35,516 nucleotides of DNA from CAZMJP01 sp964566895 (GTDB lineage Bacteria > Patescibacteriota > Patescibacteriia > UBA2591 > UBA6264): positions 1 to 35,516 of the forward strand of contig CAZMJP010000006.1 in assembly GCA_964566895.1 (NCBI GenBank), read 5' to 3'. The notes under the pieces were generated by a model, which made no database searches, was not told the origin of the DNA, and was given only the letters and a program-made list of their open reading frames with translations. The translations under genes and the position numbers were made by a program. Positions 8,238 to 15,933 of this stretch are shown here, in pieces. Each line of letters opens with the position of its first letter. The stretch's first letter is position 1.

Positions 8238-9779
8238 ATGAATATTCCTACCCACAAAATCATTACTTGGTTATTAATTTTTTTTGTTTTTGGCATTGGT
8301 GTTTCTTCTTTTTTGACCGTCCCGTTTTTCATTTATCTCCCTTTGTTTTTGCTGTTTTTGATTATTTGGTTGGTAATTTGGCCGAAGAAAGAGATTTGGC
8401 CGGCGGTTTTTTTAATTTTATTTTTTATCTTGGGAACGCTTCGTTACCAAATAAGTTTTCCTAAAATAGACCAATCTCACATTTCTTATCATAACGGTTC
8501 TCGGGTCGTTTTTCGGGGAAAAGTAATTAAGGAGCCTGACCAAAGAATTAACGGAGTCAAAATTACGGTTGGCGACATAGTTGCGGAAAATTTGCCGCTT
8601 CAAGGAAAGGTGTTGGTTAATATCCCTCTTTATTCGGGTTACCAATACGGGGATTTGGTGGAGGTCAATTGTAAATTAAGCGAGCCCGGAGTTTTTGCGG
8701 ATTTTGATTATCATGAATATCTGGCTCGTTATGATATTTATTCGACTTGTTATTGGCCGGAGATTAAGTTGTTGTCCAGAAATAGGGGCAATTTTTTATA
8801 CAGCCGCGTATTGGAGGTTAAAAATGAAATCAAAAATTTAATTGACGTTTATTTTAGCGAGCCGCAAGGTTCTATTGTCTCCGCTCTGGTTTTGGGTTTA
8901 AAATCGGGGGTTCCTCAGAAATTGAGAGACGAATTCAGTCGGGCCGGATTGGCTCATATTTTAGCCGTTTCCGGTTTGCATATCGGCGTCATTTGTTTAA
9001 TTTTATCAAGATTTTTTAACGGTATTTTAGGCCTACGGCGGCAAAAGGCGTTTTATCTGACCATTTTAGTTATTTTTATATTCATTGTTTTAATCGGTTT
9101 TCCGGTTTCGGCAGTCAGGGCGGCGATAATGGGAACCATCTTGCTTTACGGGAAAAAAATCGGTCGTCCGGGCGATTTTTTCCGAATATTGGTCGCTACC
9201 TGTTTTTTGATGCTCTTGTTTAATCCGAAAATTCTTAAATCCGACCCCGGTTTTCAATTGTCATTTATGGCCGTCTTGGGCATCGCTTTATTTGGAGATT
9301 ATTTTAGCCGTTTATTTAAGAAAGTACCTGATAACCGCCATTTTCCTTTACGTTATTATTTAAGTATGAGTTTAAGCGCCCAAATTCTGGTTTTTCCTTT
9401 GATTCTATATCATTTTGGCACTTTGTCTTTAGCCGTTCTTTTGTCTAATGTTTTGGTTTTGGCGATTTTGCCCCTGGTGATGATTTTTACTTTTGTTTTC
9501 ATTTTAGGAGGGTTGATTTGGTCGGGACTGGCGGGCGTTCTGATTTGGCCGGCCTGGTTATTATTGAGCTACATTATCGCCGTTGCCGAGATTTTTTCCA
9601 AAATTCCTTTATTGTCTTATCAATTTAGTTCGGTTAGTTTAGCGGTTGTTTTTATTTTGTACTTTTTCATTGCCGTCTTTTTTTTAAAAATAGCGTCGTT
9701 GAAAAGTCAAGGGGGCGATAAATTGGCGGCGGAGGTTTATTTATGGGATTCGGAAGAAAAAAACGAAAAAGACAATTAA
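8238..9779 (+). CDS. comEC: ComEC/Rec2 competence channel protein, membrane core
   Basis: Forms the inner-membrane channel for single-stranded DNA uptake in natural transformation. From ATG 8238 the protein has 513 residues: two N-terminal membrane segments, an OB-like soluble part (about residues 60-190) and the polytopic Competence domain. The domain includes HILAVSGLHIGVI, the hallmark ComEC helix. The frame is open further upstream through the repeat array and the N gap, but that part is meaningless; ATG 8238 follows the hairpin and begins a normal membrane N-terminus. The C-terminal beta-lactamase-like domain is not fused and is the next gene, which overlaps by 37 nt. Confidence 0.88.
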   Translation: MNIPTHKIITWLLIFFVFGIGVSSFLTVPFFIYLPLFLLFLIIWLVIWPKKEIWPAVFLILFFILGTLRYQISFPKIDQSHISYHNGSRVVFRGKVIKEPDQRINGVKITVGDIVAENLPLQGKVLVNIPLYSGYQYGDLVEVNCKLSEPGVFADFDYHEYLARYDIYSTCYWPEIKLLSRNRGNFLYSRVLEVKNEIKNLIDVYFSEPQGSIVSALVLGLKSGVPQKLRDEFSRAGLAHILAVSGLHIGVICLILSRFFNGILGLRRQKAFYLTILVIFIFIVLIGFPVSAVRAAIMGTILLYGKKIGRPGDFFRILVATCFLMLLFNPKILKSDPGFQLSFMAVLGIALFGDYFSRLFKKVPDNRHFPLRYYLSMSLSAQILVFPLILYHFGTLSLAVLLSNVLVLAILPLVMIFTFVFILGGLIWSGLAGVLIWPAWLLLSYIIAVAEIFSKIPLLSYQFSSVSLAVVFILYFFIAVFFLKIASLKSQGGDKLAAEVYLWDSEEKNEKDN

Positions 9780-10657
9780 AAAATTTCAGTCTTGTTAAAA
9801 AATTGATTTTTATCGTCGGTTTGTTATTGTTTGTTAATTTGGCGGTTTTGGGTTATTTTTTTCTGATTGCCGCGCCGCCGGAAGATAATTTAAGGGTTAT
9901 TTTTTTAGATATTGGACAAGGAGACGCGGCTTTAATTCAGACTCCCGGGGGACATAACATTTTGGTTGACGGCGGCCCCGACAAAAATATTATTTATAAA
10001 CTGGATAAATATATTCCGATAAATAACCGGAAAATTGATTTGATGGTTTTGACTCATTTCGGACTTGACCACTTAAGCGGTTTGGTTGAAGTTCTGAAAC
10101 GTTATCCCGTTAAACAGGTGGTCGGTAACGGTTTAAAAGATTTTACTTCCGCCGCTTTGGAATGGGGAGAGACAGTTAAACAAAAGAATATTCCCCAACA
10201 GACGGTTGACGCGCCTCAGCAAATTGCTTTGGATAACAAAGAAGTGCTGATGGATTTTTTCTGGCCGGTTCAGAGTCGGATTAAGGGGTTGAACGGGGAT
10301 GATAATTTTGCTTCGGTCGTCTTTAAATTAACCTACGGCGACAACAGTTTTCTTTTTACCGGCGACGCGGATAAGGAAGTGGAACGGATTTTGACGGAAA
10401 GTGGTTATGATTTATCAGCCGAGGTTTTAAAAGTTGGGCATCACGGGTCAAAATATTCTTCCGGTCTTGATTTTTTACAATCGGTTAAGCCGCGATACGG
10501 CGTTATTTCCGTGGGTGAAAACAGTTTCAGCCATCCCAGTTTAAGGATTTTGACCAATTTAAAACAGGTGGCCGCGGAAATTCTAAGGACTGACGAGTTG
10601 GGAGACATTATTTTTTTCAGTGATGGAGAAAAATTAGGGTTGACATTTAAAAAATAA
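9743..10657 (+). CDS. ComEC-type metallo-beta-lactamase-fold protein, membrane-anchored
   Basis: A 304-aa protein with one N-terminal membrane segment (about residues 20-42) and an extracytoplasmic metallo-beta-lactamase fold like the C-terminal domain of ComEC. Visible motifs are FLDIGQGDAALIQ, LVDGG, THFGLDHLSG, FTGDAD, VGHHGS and SHPS. In the metal motif H-x-[HD]-x-D-H the second ligand position is Gly (HFGLDH). Since ComEC proteins already vary there, catalysis is possible but uncertain. Translation is probably coupled to comEC by the 37-nt overlap. Together the two genes reconstitute a full ComEC. Confidence 0.85.
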   Translation: MGFGRKKRKRQLKNFSLVKKLIFIVGLLLFVNLAVLGYFFLIAAPPEDNLRVIFLDIGQGDAALIQTPGGHNILVDGGPDKNIIYKLDKYIPINNRKIDLMVLTHFGLDHLSGLVEVLKRYPVKQVVGNGLKDFTSAALEWGETVKQKNIPQQTVDAPQQIALDNKEVLMDFFWPVQSRIKGLNGDDNFASVVFKLTYGDNSFLFTGDADKEVERILTESGYDLSAEVLKVGHHGSKYSSGLDFLQSVKPRYGVISVGENSFSHPSLRILTNLKQVAAEILRTDELGDIIFFSDGEKLGLTFKK

Positions 10658-10695
10658 ATTGATAATCTTATTTTTACTTTACTATTTTTTATTTT

Positions 10696-11829
10696 ATGGC
10701 AAAAGAATTGGAAAAAGATTTTCCCTGGGAATTGCTCAAAACAAAGGTCAGGGGATTGAATAAAAAATTTAATTTAGCCAACGTGGCTGAAAGGCAAAGA
10801 TATTTCAAAGCTAAGGCCGGCCGGGAGATAGAGAAGCTGAAGGAATATTTTGAAAGAAACACTTTTATTGCCTATTGGCTGGGGAAGAAAAATTCAGGCA
10901 AAGGTACTTATGCCAAACTAATGGTAGAAATTTTCGGTTCGGATAGGATTAGTCATATTTCCGTGGGCGACGTCGTCAGGGACGTCCACGCGGAAATTGT
11001 TGATCTGAAGAAAAGAAAAGAACTGATTAATTATCTAAAACAGAATTACCGTGGTTATCTTTCCATTGATGAAGTGATAAAATCTTTGTTAAACAGGGGG
11101 ACAAGGTCTCTTTTACCCACAGAATTCGTTCTCGCCTTAGTTAAAAGGGAGATAGACAAAATGCCAAAGAAGACAATTTTTATCGACGGCTTTCCTCGGG
11201 GTATGGATCAGGTTTCTTATTCTTTATATTTCCGCGATTTAATCAATCATCGGGACGACCCGGACGTTTTTATCATTATTGATATCCCGGAAGAAATAAT
11301 AGACCAGAGGATGAAATATCGGGTAGTTTGTCCCCGATGTCATACTTCAAGAAGTTTGCGTTTTTTGCCGACGCAAAACATTGGGTATGATAAATTAAAA
11401 AAAGAGTTTTATCTAAGGTGCGACAATCCGGATTGTCGGGAGGCGCGAATGGTTCCCAAAGAGGGGGATGACTTGGGAATAGAGCCGATTAGAGAGAGAT
11501 TAAAAATGGATGGCGAGTTGATAGAGAAGGTGGTCGCTTTGCATGGCATACCCAAAATTTTATTAAGAAATGCGATTCCAGTCAAGAAAGTTAAAGATTT
11601 GGTCGATGATTATGAAATCACTCCAGAATATTCTTATAGATTAGAATCCGATGATCAACTTAGCTCTGTTAAATCCCGCCTGGCGGGGACGAAGCCATCT
11701 AACCAGATTAGGATTTTGGAAAAGTCTTGGGTGATAAAAGATGGTCAAAGCCGAGAGTCGTATAGTTTATTGGCTCCGGCAGTGATAATTTCCCTGATTA
11801 AGCAATTATGCAAGATTTTGCCCTGTTAA
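10696..11829 (+). CDS. Adenylate-kinase-like nucleoside monophosphate kinase, long divergent form
   Basis: A 377-aa protein with an N-terminal stretch of about 55 residues, then a P-loop (GKKNSGKGT), SVGDVVRD as the NMP-binding site, DGFPRG and RYRVVCPRC-like LID chemistry. The LID is enlarged, with CPRC and a distant CDNPDC that could hold zinc. The GIEPIRERL segment matches the end of the LID in adenylate kinases. A canonical adk lies at 25323, so this is a paralogue of unknown substrate. The last 90 residues are unlike adenylate kinase; within them a CCCGCC/GGCGGG palindrome (11678-11690) encodes the SRLAGT stretch. Confidence 0.7.
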   Translation: MAKELEKDFPWELLKTKVRGLNKKFNLANVAERQRYFKAKAGREIEKLKEYFERNTFIAYWLGKKNSGKGTYAKLMVEIFGSDRISHISVGDVVRDVHAEIVDLKKRKELINYLKQNYRGYLSIDEVIKSLLNRGTRSLLPTEFVLALVKREIDKMPKKTIFIDGFPRGMDQVSYSLYFRDLINHRDDPDVFIIIDIPEEIIDQRMKYRVVCPRCHTSRSLRFLPTQNIGYDKLKKEFYLRCDNPDCREARMVPKEGDDLGIEPIRERLKMDGELIEKVVALHGIPKILLRNAIPVKKVKDLVDDYEITPEYSYRLESDDQLSSVKSRLAGTKPSNQIRILEKSWVIKDGQSRESYSLLAPAVIISLIKQLCKILPC

Positions 11830-11859
11830 AGAGTGTTTAAAATGATGTGGAAAAGTGTC

Positions 11860-11887
11860 TTGCCAAACAGGATTAGTATGGTATACT
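11860..11887 (+). promoter_or_regulatory. Promoter of the tuf-ribosomal protein cluster
   Basis: TTGCCA (11860-11865), a 16-nt spacer and TATACT (11882-11887). The expected start is near 11894, giving a leader of about 88 nt before the tuf ATG. The -10 box lies in a 19-bp palindrome (11872-11890). Confidence 0.65.
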
Positions 11888-11890
11888 AAT
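11872..11890. promoter_or_regulatory. Operator-like palindrome over the tuf -10 box
   Basis: ATTAGTAT-GGT-ATACTAAT has two perfect 8-bp arms around a 3-bp centre, and its right arm covers the -10 hexamer. This is how a repressor site would be placed, although part of the symmetry is inherent in an AT-rich -10 region. Confidence 0.4.
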
Positions 11891-11981
11891 TTGGTATTTA
11901 AATAGTCTATTATTAACTAATTCGCGGCTGTCATTATAAATTAATTTGTTGAGGAGGTCGCGAAGAAAAGAGGTAACTAAT

Positions 11982-13187
11982 ATGGCAGAAAAAGAAAAAT
12001 TCGTTAGATCTAAGCCGCACGTTAATGTTGGAACGATTGGTCATGTTGATCATGGAAAAACCACTTTGACCGCGGCAATATTAAAATGTTTAAGAGCGGC
12101 CGGTAAAAGAGCCGATGATAAAAGTGTTGACCAAATTGATAATGCCCCGGAGGAAAAAGAGAGGGGTATTACCATTGCTTTGGCCCATGTTGAGTATGAG
12201 ACGGACAAGCGTCATTACGCCCACATTGATTGCCCCGGCCATGCTGATTATATTAAGAATATGATTACGGGCGCGGCCCAAATGGACGGTTCCATTTTAG
12301 TTATTACCGCCACTGACGGTCCAATGCCACAGACCAGAGAGCACATTCTTTTAGCTCGTCAAGTCGGTGTGCCGGCTATAATTGTTTTTCTAAATAAAAC
12401 CGATATGGTTGAGGATAAAGAGCTGATTGGTTTAGTTAAAGAGGAAGTTAAGGATTTGCTCAAGAAATACGAATTTCCCGGAGACGAAATTCCAATTATT
12501 GAAGGATCAGCCCTTAAAGCGTTAGAATGCGGCTGTGGTAAAAACGATTGTCCTCATTGTGGGCCAATAATGAGACTCGTTGAGACTTTGGATAGTTATA
12601 TTCCTGAACCAAAAAGAGATACTGATAAGCCATTTTTAATGCCGATAGAGGATATTTTTTCAATTGAAGGAAGAGGAACGGTAGTTACCGGGAAAATTGA
12701 GAGAGGTATAGTCAAATTAAATGATGAAATAGAAATTATTGGTTTAAGGCCGACCCAAAAAACGGTTGTTACCGGCATTGAAATGTTCAGAAAATCTTTG
12801 GATGAAGGTATGGCTGGCGATAACGCCGGCATTCTTTTGCGCGGGGTCAAAAAGACTGATGTTGAGAGAGGACAGGTTATTGCTAAACCAGGGACGGTGA
12901 CCCCGCACACTGAGTTTGAGGGTCAGGTCTACATTCTCTCTAAAGAAGAAGGCGGCCGTCATACGCCGTTTTTTACTGGTTACAAACCCCAGTTTTATAT
13001 TCGAACCACCGATGTAACTGGTGAGGCGCTTTTACCTAAAGGGACAGAAATGGCTATGCCGGGCGATACTTTAAATTTGAACGTCAAATTATATAAACCT
13101 GTTGCTTTAGAAGGACAACAAAGATATGCCCTTAGAGAAGGCGGCAAGACAGTCGGAGCTGGAGTAGTAACTAAAATTATAAAATAA
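11982..13187 (+). CDS. tuf: Elongation factor Tu with four-cysteine insertion
   Basis: Delivers aminoacyl-tRNA to the ribosome. From ATG 11982 (AGAGGT at 11969-11974 is one of the few good Shine-Dalgarno sites here) the protein has 401 residues. G motifs are GHVDHGKT (20-27), DCPGH, NKTD in place of the usual NKCD, and GSALKAL. After GSALKALE there is C183-x-C185-x4-C190-x2-C193, where most EF-Tu have a non-cysteine loop; it looks like a small zinc knuckle at the end of the GTPase domain. Domains 2 and 3 are complete. An upstream in-frame TTG (11946) would add 12 unconserved residues and was rejected. It heads the ribosomal cluster. Confidence 0.95.
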   Translation: MAEKEKFVRSKPHVNVGTIGHVDHGKTTLTAAILKCLRAAGKRADDKSVDQIDNAPEEKERGITIALAHVEYETDKRHYAHIDCPGHADYIKNMITGAAQMDGSILVITATDGPMPQTREHILLARQVGVPAIIVFLNKTDMVEDKELIGLVKEEVKDLLKKYEFPGDEIPIIEGSALKALECGCGKNDCPHCGPIMRLVETLDSYIPEPKRDTDKPFLMPIEDIFSIEGRGTVVTGKIERGIVKLNDEIEIIGLRPTQKTVVTGIEMFRKSLDEGMAGDNAGILLRGVKKTDVERGQVIAKPGTVTPHTEFEGQVYILSKEEGGRHTPFFTGYKPQFYIRTTDVTGEALLPKGTEMAMPGDTLNLNVKLYKPVALEGQQRYALREGGKTVGAGVVTKIIK

Positions 13188-13277
13188 ATTATAAAAACAC
13201 AAGAATATAGAGATGTAAGAACAGGTTGTTTTTAGTGTTTTCGTGTTTTAATGATTTAATGAGTAGGTTCTTTAGTG

Positions 13278-13628
13278 ATGGCAGAAGAAAAAAAGAAAAT
13301 TTCAAAAAAGAAAGAGGTTGAATATAAACCCCGTATTCGTATTAAAGTCAAGGCATATGACCATCGGGTTATTGATGAGGCTTTGAAAAACATCATCGAA
13401 TCCTTAAGGCGGTCCGGGGCGAAAATTATTGGGCCGGTCTTTTTGCCAACAGAAAAGAGAAAATATACTATTCTGCGGTCTACTTTTGTCCATAAGAATG
13501 CTCAGGATCAGTTTGAAAAGAGAGTTCACAAGCGATTGATTGATATTATTGATTTTAACCAGCAAACTATGGAGGTGCTGACAAGTCTTAATTTACCAGC
13601 CGGGGTGGATGTAGAAATAAGGATGTAA
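13278..13628 (+). CDS. rpsJ: 30S ribosomal protein S10
   Basis: Small-subunit protein of the 3' (head) domain, also NusB's partner in antitermination. From ATG 13278 it has 116 residues; a GTG at 13275 is equally possible. The first 15 or so residues are a Lys-rich extension, and the S10 fold starts at IRIKVKAYDHRVID. GPVFLPTEKRKYTILRS and the C-terminal DVEIRM are typical. The gene follows tuf by 90 nt and is separated from L3 by an unusually long 312-nt spacer. Confidence 0.96.
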   Translation: MAEEKKKISKKKEVEYKPRIRIKVKAYDHRVIDEALKNIIESLRRSGAKIIGPVFLPTEKRKYTILRSTFVHKNAQDQFEKRVHKRLIDIIDFNQQTMEVLTSLNLPAGVDVEIRM

Positions 13629-13836
13629 AAACGTACTTACGAATACATTTAGGCAAATTATCGCCTGCAATTTTTGGGCAGTTTACATATTAATATTTGT
13701 TTAATAGCCCCTTAATTATTATTAGTAACCCCTTTTTATTTGAAATAATGGGAAGTATTAATAAAAATTTTGTGACTAAAATAGGTTTAAAGTTCCGGTA
13801 ATAAATTAGAAAACCAGATAAATGACAACATCTTAG

Positions 13837-13882
13837 CCAGTTAGAACTGGCAATTAGGCAGGTCTGGTTCTAACTGGTTTTT
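13837..13882 (+). terminator. Terminator-like hairpin with alternative fold, upstream of rplC
   Basis: CCAGTTAGAAC (13837-13847) pairs perfectly over 11 bp with GTTCTAACTGG (13867-13877), and five T follow (13878-13882), which is a classic intrinsic terminator. The left arm can instead fold locally: CCAGT TAGA ACTGG (13837-13850). The two folds exclude each other. Confidence 0.6.
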
Positions 13883-13893
13883 AATTACTTACC

Positions 13894-13915
13894 CGAAATT
13901 TGCGAGCAAATTTCG
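13894..13915 (+). promoter_or_regulatory. Perfect 10-bp hairpin just upstream of rplC
   Basis: CGAAATTTGC (13894-13903), GA, GCAAATTTCG (13906-13915) form a perfect stem that ends 25 nt before the rplC ATG. It could hold the ribosome loading region in structure. A third CGAATTTCG-like string follows at 13926. Confidence 0.5.
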
Positions 13916-13940
13916 TTTGGGGTAACGAATTTCGACAATT

Positions 13941-14534
13941 ATGGCTAAATTTATATTAGGGAAGAAAATACGGATGAGTCAGATTTTCAAAAATGACAAA
14001 GTTATTCCAATAACTGAAATACAGGCGGGACCGTGTTTAATTACCCAGATTAAAACTAAAAGTAAAGATGGTTATGAAGCCGTTCAAATTAGTTTTGAAA
14101 AATTAAAATCAGGAAAAATAAAAAAACCTGAAAAAAATAGACCTTATAAATATTTGAAAGAGTTTAGATCTTTTGGCCCTGAGTTAAAGGTGGGTGATCT
14201 GATTAAGGCTGACGTTTTCCAACCCGGAGATAGAGTGAATATTGCCGGTTTTTCCAAAGGGAGGGGATTCCAGGGAGTGGTGAAAAGGCATCATTTTCAC
14301 GGTTCGCCAGCCACACATGGACATAAAGACCAATTAAGAATGCCTGGTTCAATTGGCGCCGGCGGTCCGGCTAAAGTTTTTAAAGGACAGAAAATGCCGG
14401 GGAGGATGGGTTACAGAAGAATAACCGTGAAAAATTTGGAAATTATAGACGTTGTGCCGGGGAAAAATTTGTTGTTAGTGCAAGGTGCCGTGCCCGGCGC
14501 CAGAAACGGTTTATTGGAAATTAAGAGTATATAA
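13941..14534 (+). CDS. rplC: 50S ribosomal protein L3
   Basis: Early-assembly large-subunit protein near the peptidyl-transferase centre. The 197-aa protein starts MAKFILGKKIRMSQIF; the GRGFQGVVKRHHFHGSPATHGH segment (broken here by family variation) and RMPGSIGAGG mark the central loop, followed by GKKMPGRMG-like chemistry (GQKMPGRMGYRRITVKN). The length is slightly below E. coli L3. The ATG follows the 13894-13915 hairpin; no Shine-Dalgarno sequence is visible. Confidence 0.96.
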   Translation: MAKFILGKKIRMSQIFKNDKVIPITEIQAGPCLITQIKTKSKDGYEAVQISFEKLKSGKIKKPEKNRPYKYLKEFRSFGPELKVGDLIKADVFQPGDRVNIAGFSKGRGFQGVVKRHHFHGSPATHGHKDQLRMPGSIGAGGPAKVFKGQKMPGRMGYRRITVKNLEIIDVVPGKNLLLVQGAVPGARNGLLEIKSI

Positions 14535-14542
14535 AAACAGAA

Positions 14543-14563
14543 AGGCCGGCACGCAGCCGGTTT
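14543..14563 (+). promoter_or_regulatory. Hairpin in the L3-L4 spacer
   Basis: AGGCCGGC (14543-14550), loop ACGCA and GCCGGTTT (14556-14563) form an 8-bp stem with two G-U pairs. No T-run follows, so a terminator is unlikely; an RNA-processing or stability element is possible. Confidence 0.4.
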
Positions 14564-14601
14564 GAAAACCTTATTTAATTGTCGTTTATGTTTTTTCCAA
14601 A

Positions 14602-15273
14602 ATGTCAAGTTTAAAGGTTGACATCCACAATCAAGAGGGAAAGGTGGTTGGTCAGGAGAAATTAAATCCTGAGGTTTTTGGTATTAAACCAAAGCCAAAC
14701 TTAATCCATCAGATTGTGGCTTGTTCTTTATCTAACCAGCGGTATTCTTGGGCTTACACCAAGACTCGGGGTGATATCCGCGGCGGCGGTAAAAAACCTT
14801 GGCGTCAAAAGGGTACTGGACGGGCCAGGGCCGGATCGATTCGTTCACCCCTTTGGCGCGGTGGCGGAGTTATTTTCGGTCCGGACAAAGCAAGGAATTA
14901 CAGTAAAAAAATCAATAAAAAAGCTAAAAAACAGGTTTTGCTAATGTGTCTTTCGGATAAAGTTAAAGAAAATAGAATGTATGTTTTAGATAAACTAATT
15001 ATGCCGGAGATTAAAACTAAAAAATTTGCCCAGATTTTATTGAAGTTAGTTCCTAGAAGTAAAAATAAGAAAAATATAAAAGTCCTTCTTGGGTTGCCTG
15101 AGAAGGACCTAAATATTATAAGGTCTGCCCGAAATATCAAAGACATAAGGATAGCGCCTATTGTTGGCTTAAATATCCTTGATCTTTTAATCTCCGATTA
15201 TTTGTTAACCACCCGCGATGGGGTGAAAAAGATACAAGAACAATATAAGCCGCGTTCCGGGCGAAAGTCCTAA
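14602..15273 (+). CDS. rplD: 50S ribosomal protein L4
   Basis: Large-subunit protein whose loop lines the exit tunnel; in some bacteria it also represses its own operon. The 223-aa protein has the diagnostic loop TRGDIRGGGKKPWRQKGTGRARAGSIRSPLW split over about residues 55-85, then GGGVIFGP. The C-terminal globular half (KVKENRMYVLDKL onward) is complete. The structures in the S10-L3 spacer and the L3-L4 hairpin are candidate targets for L4-type feedback, which is inference only. Confidence 0.96.
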   Translation: MSSLKVDIHNQEGKVVGQEKLNPEVFGIKPKPNLIHQIVACSLSNQRYSWAYTKTRGDIRGGGKKPWRQKGTGRARAGSIRSPLWRGGGVIFGPDKARNYSKKINKKAKKQVLLMCLSDKVKENRMYVLDKLIMPEIKTKKFAQILLKLVPRSKNKKNIKVLLGLPEKDLNIIRSARNIKDIRIAPIVGLNILDLLISDYLLTTRDGVKKIQEQYKPRSGRKS

Positions 15274-15374
15274 ACAAGTTTTAAATAACAAGTCTCCCTC
15301 AAGGCGGGATCCAGCTCCGCGAGACAAATTTCAAGGGGTTTAAATTGGGAATTGGAGATTTAAGCGAAGTATTT

Positions 15375-15779
15375 ATGTTATTTCTAAAGAAAAAAGTTAA
15401 GAAACTGGCAGTTAAAGAAACCAAAGAAAAGGAAGTTAAACAAAAAGTTGAAGAAAAAAAAATAAACAAAAGATCCGAGATTAGAAAAATAACGGGCATT
15501 GCTTCTGATGTTTTAATTAGGCCGATAATTACTGAAAAAGCTACTTTTAGCGAGGCGAATGGAGTTTATATTTTTGAAATATTTCCTCAGGTAAATAAAA
15601 TTTCAGTTAAAAAGGCGATTAGAGAACTTTATAATGTAGAGCCGGTTAAAGTTAATATAATTCGAATTAAAGGAAAAAGGGTTAGATATGGCCGTTCTGT
15701 GGGTCGGACTAAAAATAAAAAAAAGGCTATGGTTTTTCTTAAAAAAGGAGAAAAAATAGAATTTGTAAAGAAACCCTAA
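15375..15779 (+). CDS. rplW: 50S ribosomal protein L23 with Lys-rich N-terminal extension
   Basis: Exit-tunnel protein that docks trigger factor and SRP. From ATG 15375 it has 134 residues. The L23 fold starts at about residue 42 (LIRPIITEKAT); before it lies a Lys/Glu-rich extension that most L23 lack. VEPVKVNIIRIKGK and GRSVGRTKNKKKAMVFLKKG are typical. An in-frame TTG at 15345 would add 10 unconserved residues. The stop lies in the first of four CTAAATC-type heptamers. Confidence 0.93.
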   Translation: MLFLKKKVKKLAVKETKEKEVKQKVEEKKINKRSEIRKITGIASDVLIRPIITEKATFSEANGVYIFEIFPQVNKISVKKAIRELYNVEPVKVNIIRIKGKRVRYGRSVGRTKNKKKAMVFLKKGEKIEFVKKP

Positions 15780-15803
15780 ATCCTAAATTCTAAACTCTAA
15801 ATC
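15776..15803 (+). repeat. Heptamer microsatellite after rplW
   Basis: Four consecutive 7-mers CTAAATC, CTAAATT, CTAAACT, CTAAATC (15776-15803). The first contains the rplW stop codon. Similar 7-mer runs occur at 4719, 22088 and 28041. Confidence 0.7.
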
Positions 15804-15933
15804 CTGGATAACATCTAAATGCGGGATATAAAATTCAAAAAAGTGGAACAATTTCGAATTTTGGATATTTGACCTTTTGGATTTATTTGGAGATTGAGAA
15901 TTGAAAATTGGGATTTGGAGCAAGGCAACTATT

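Larger units (their letters stand above)
13629..13940 (+). promoter_or_regulatory. Structured S10-L3 spacer (312 nt, no gene)
   Basis: No coding potential is seen. The first 200 nt are AT-rich; TTGAAA near 13740 followed by an AT-rich stretch is at best a weak promoter. The last 110 nt hold the two hairpin systems annotated separately (13837-13882 and 13894-13915). The layout resembles a leader with an attenuator in front of rplC. Confidence 0.5.

Noticed and set aside
13188..13277. Terminator between tuf and rpsJ
   Set aside because: AAAACAC and GTGTTTT arms can pair, but the stem is short, AT-rich and widely spaced.
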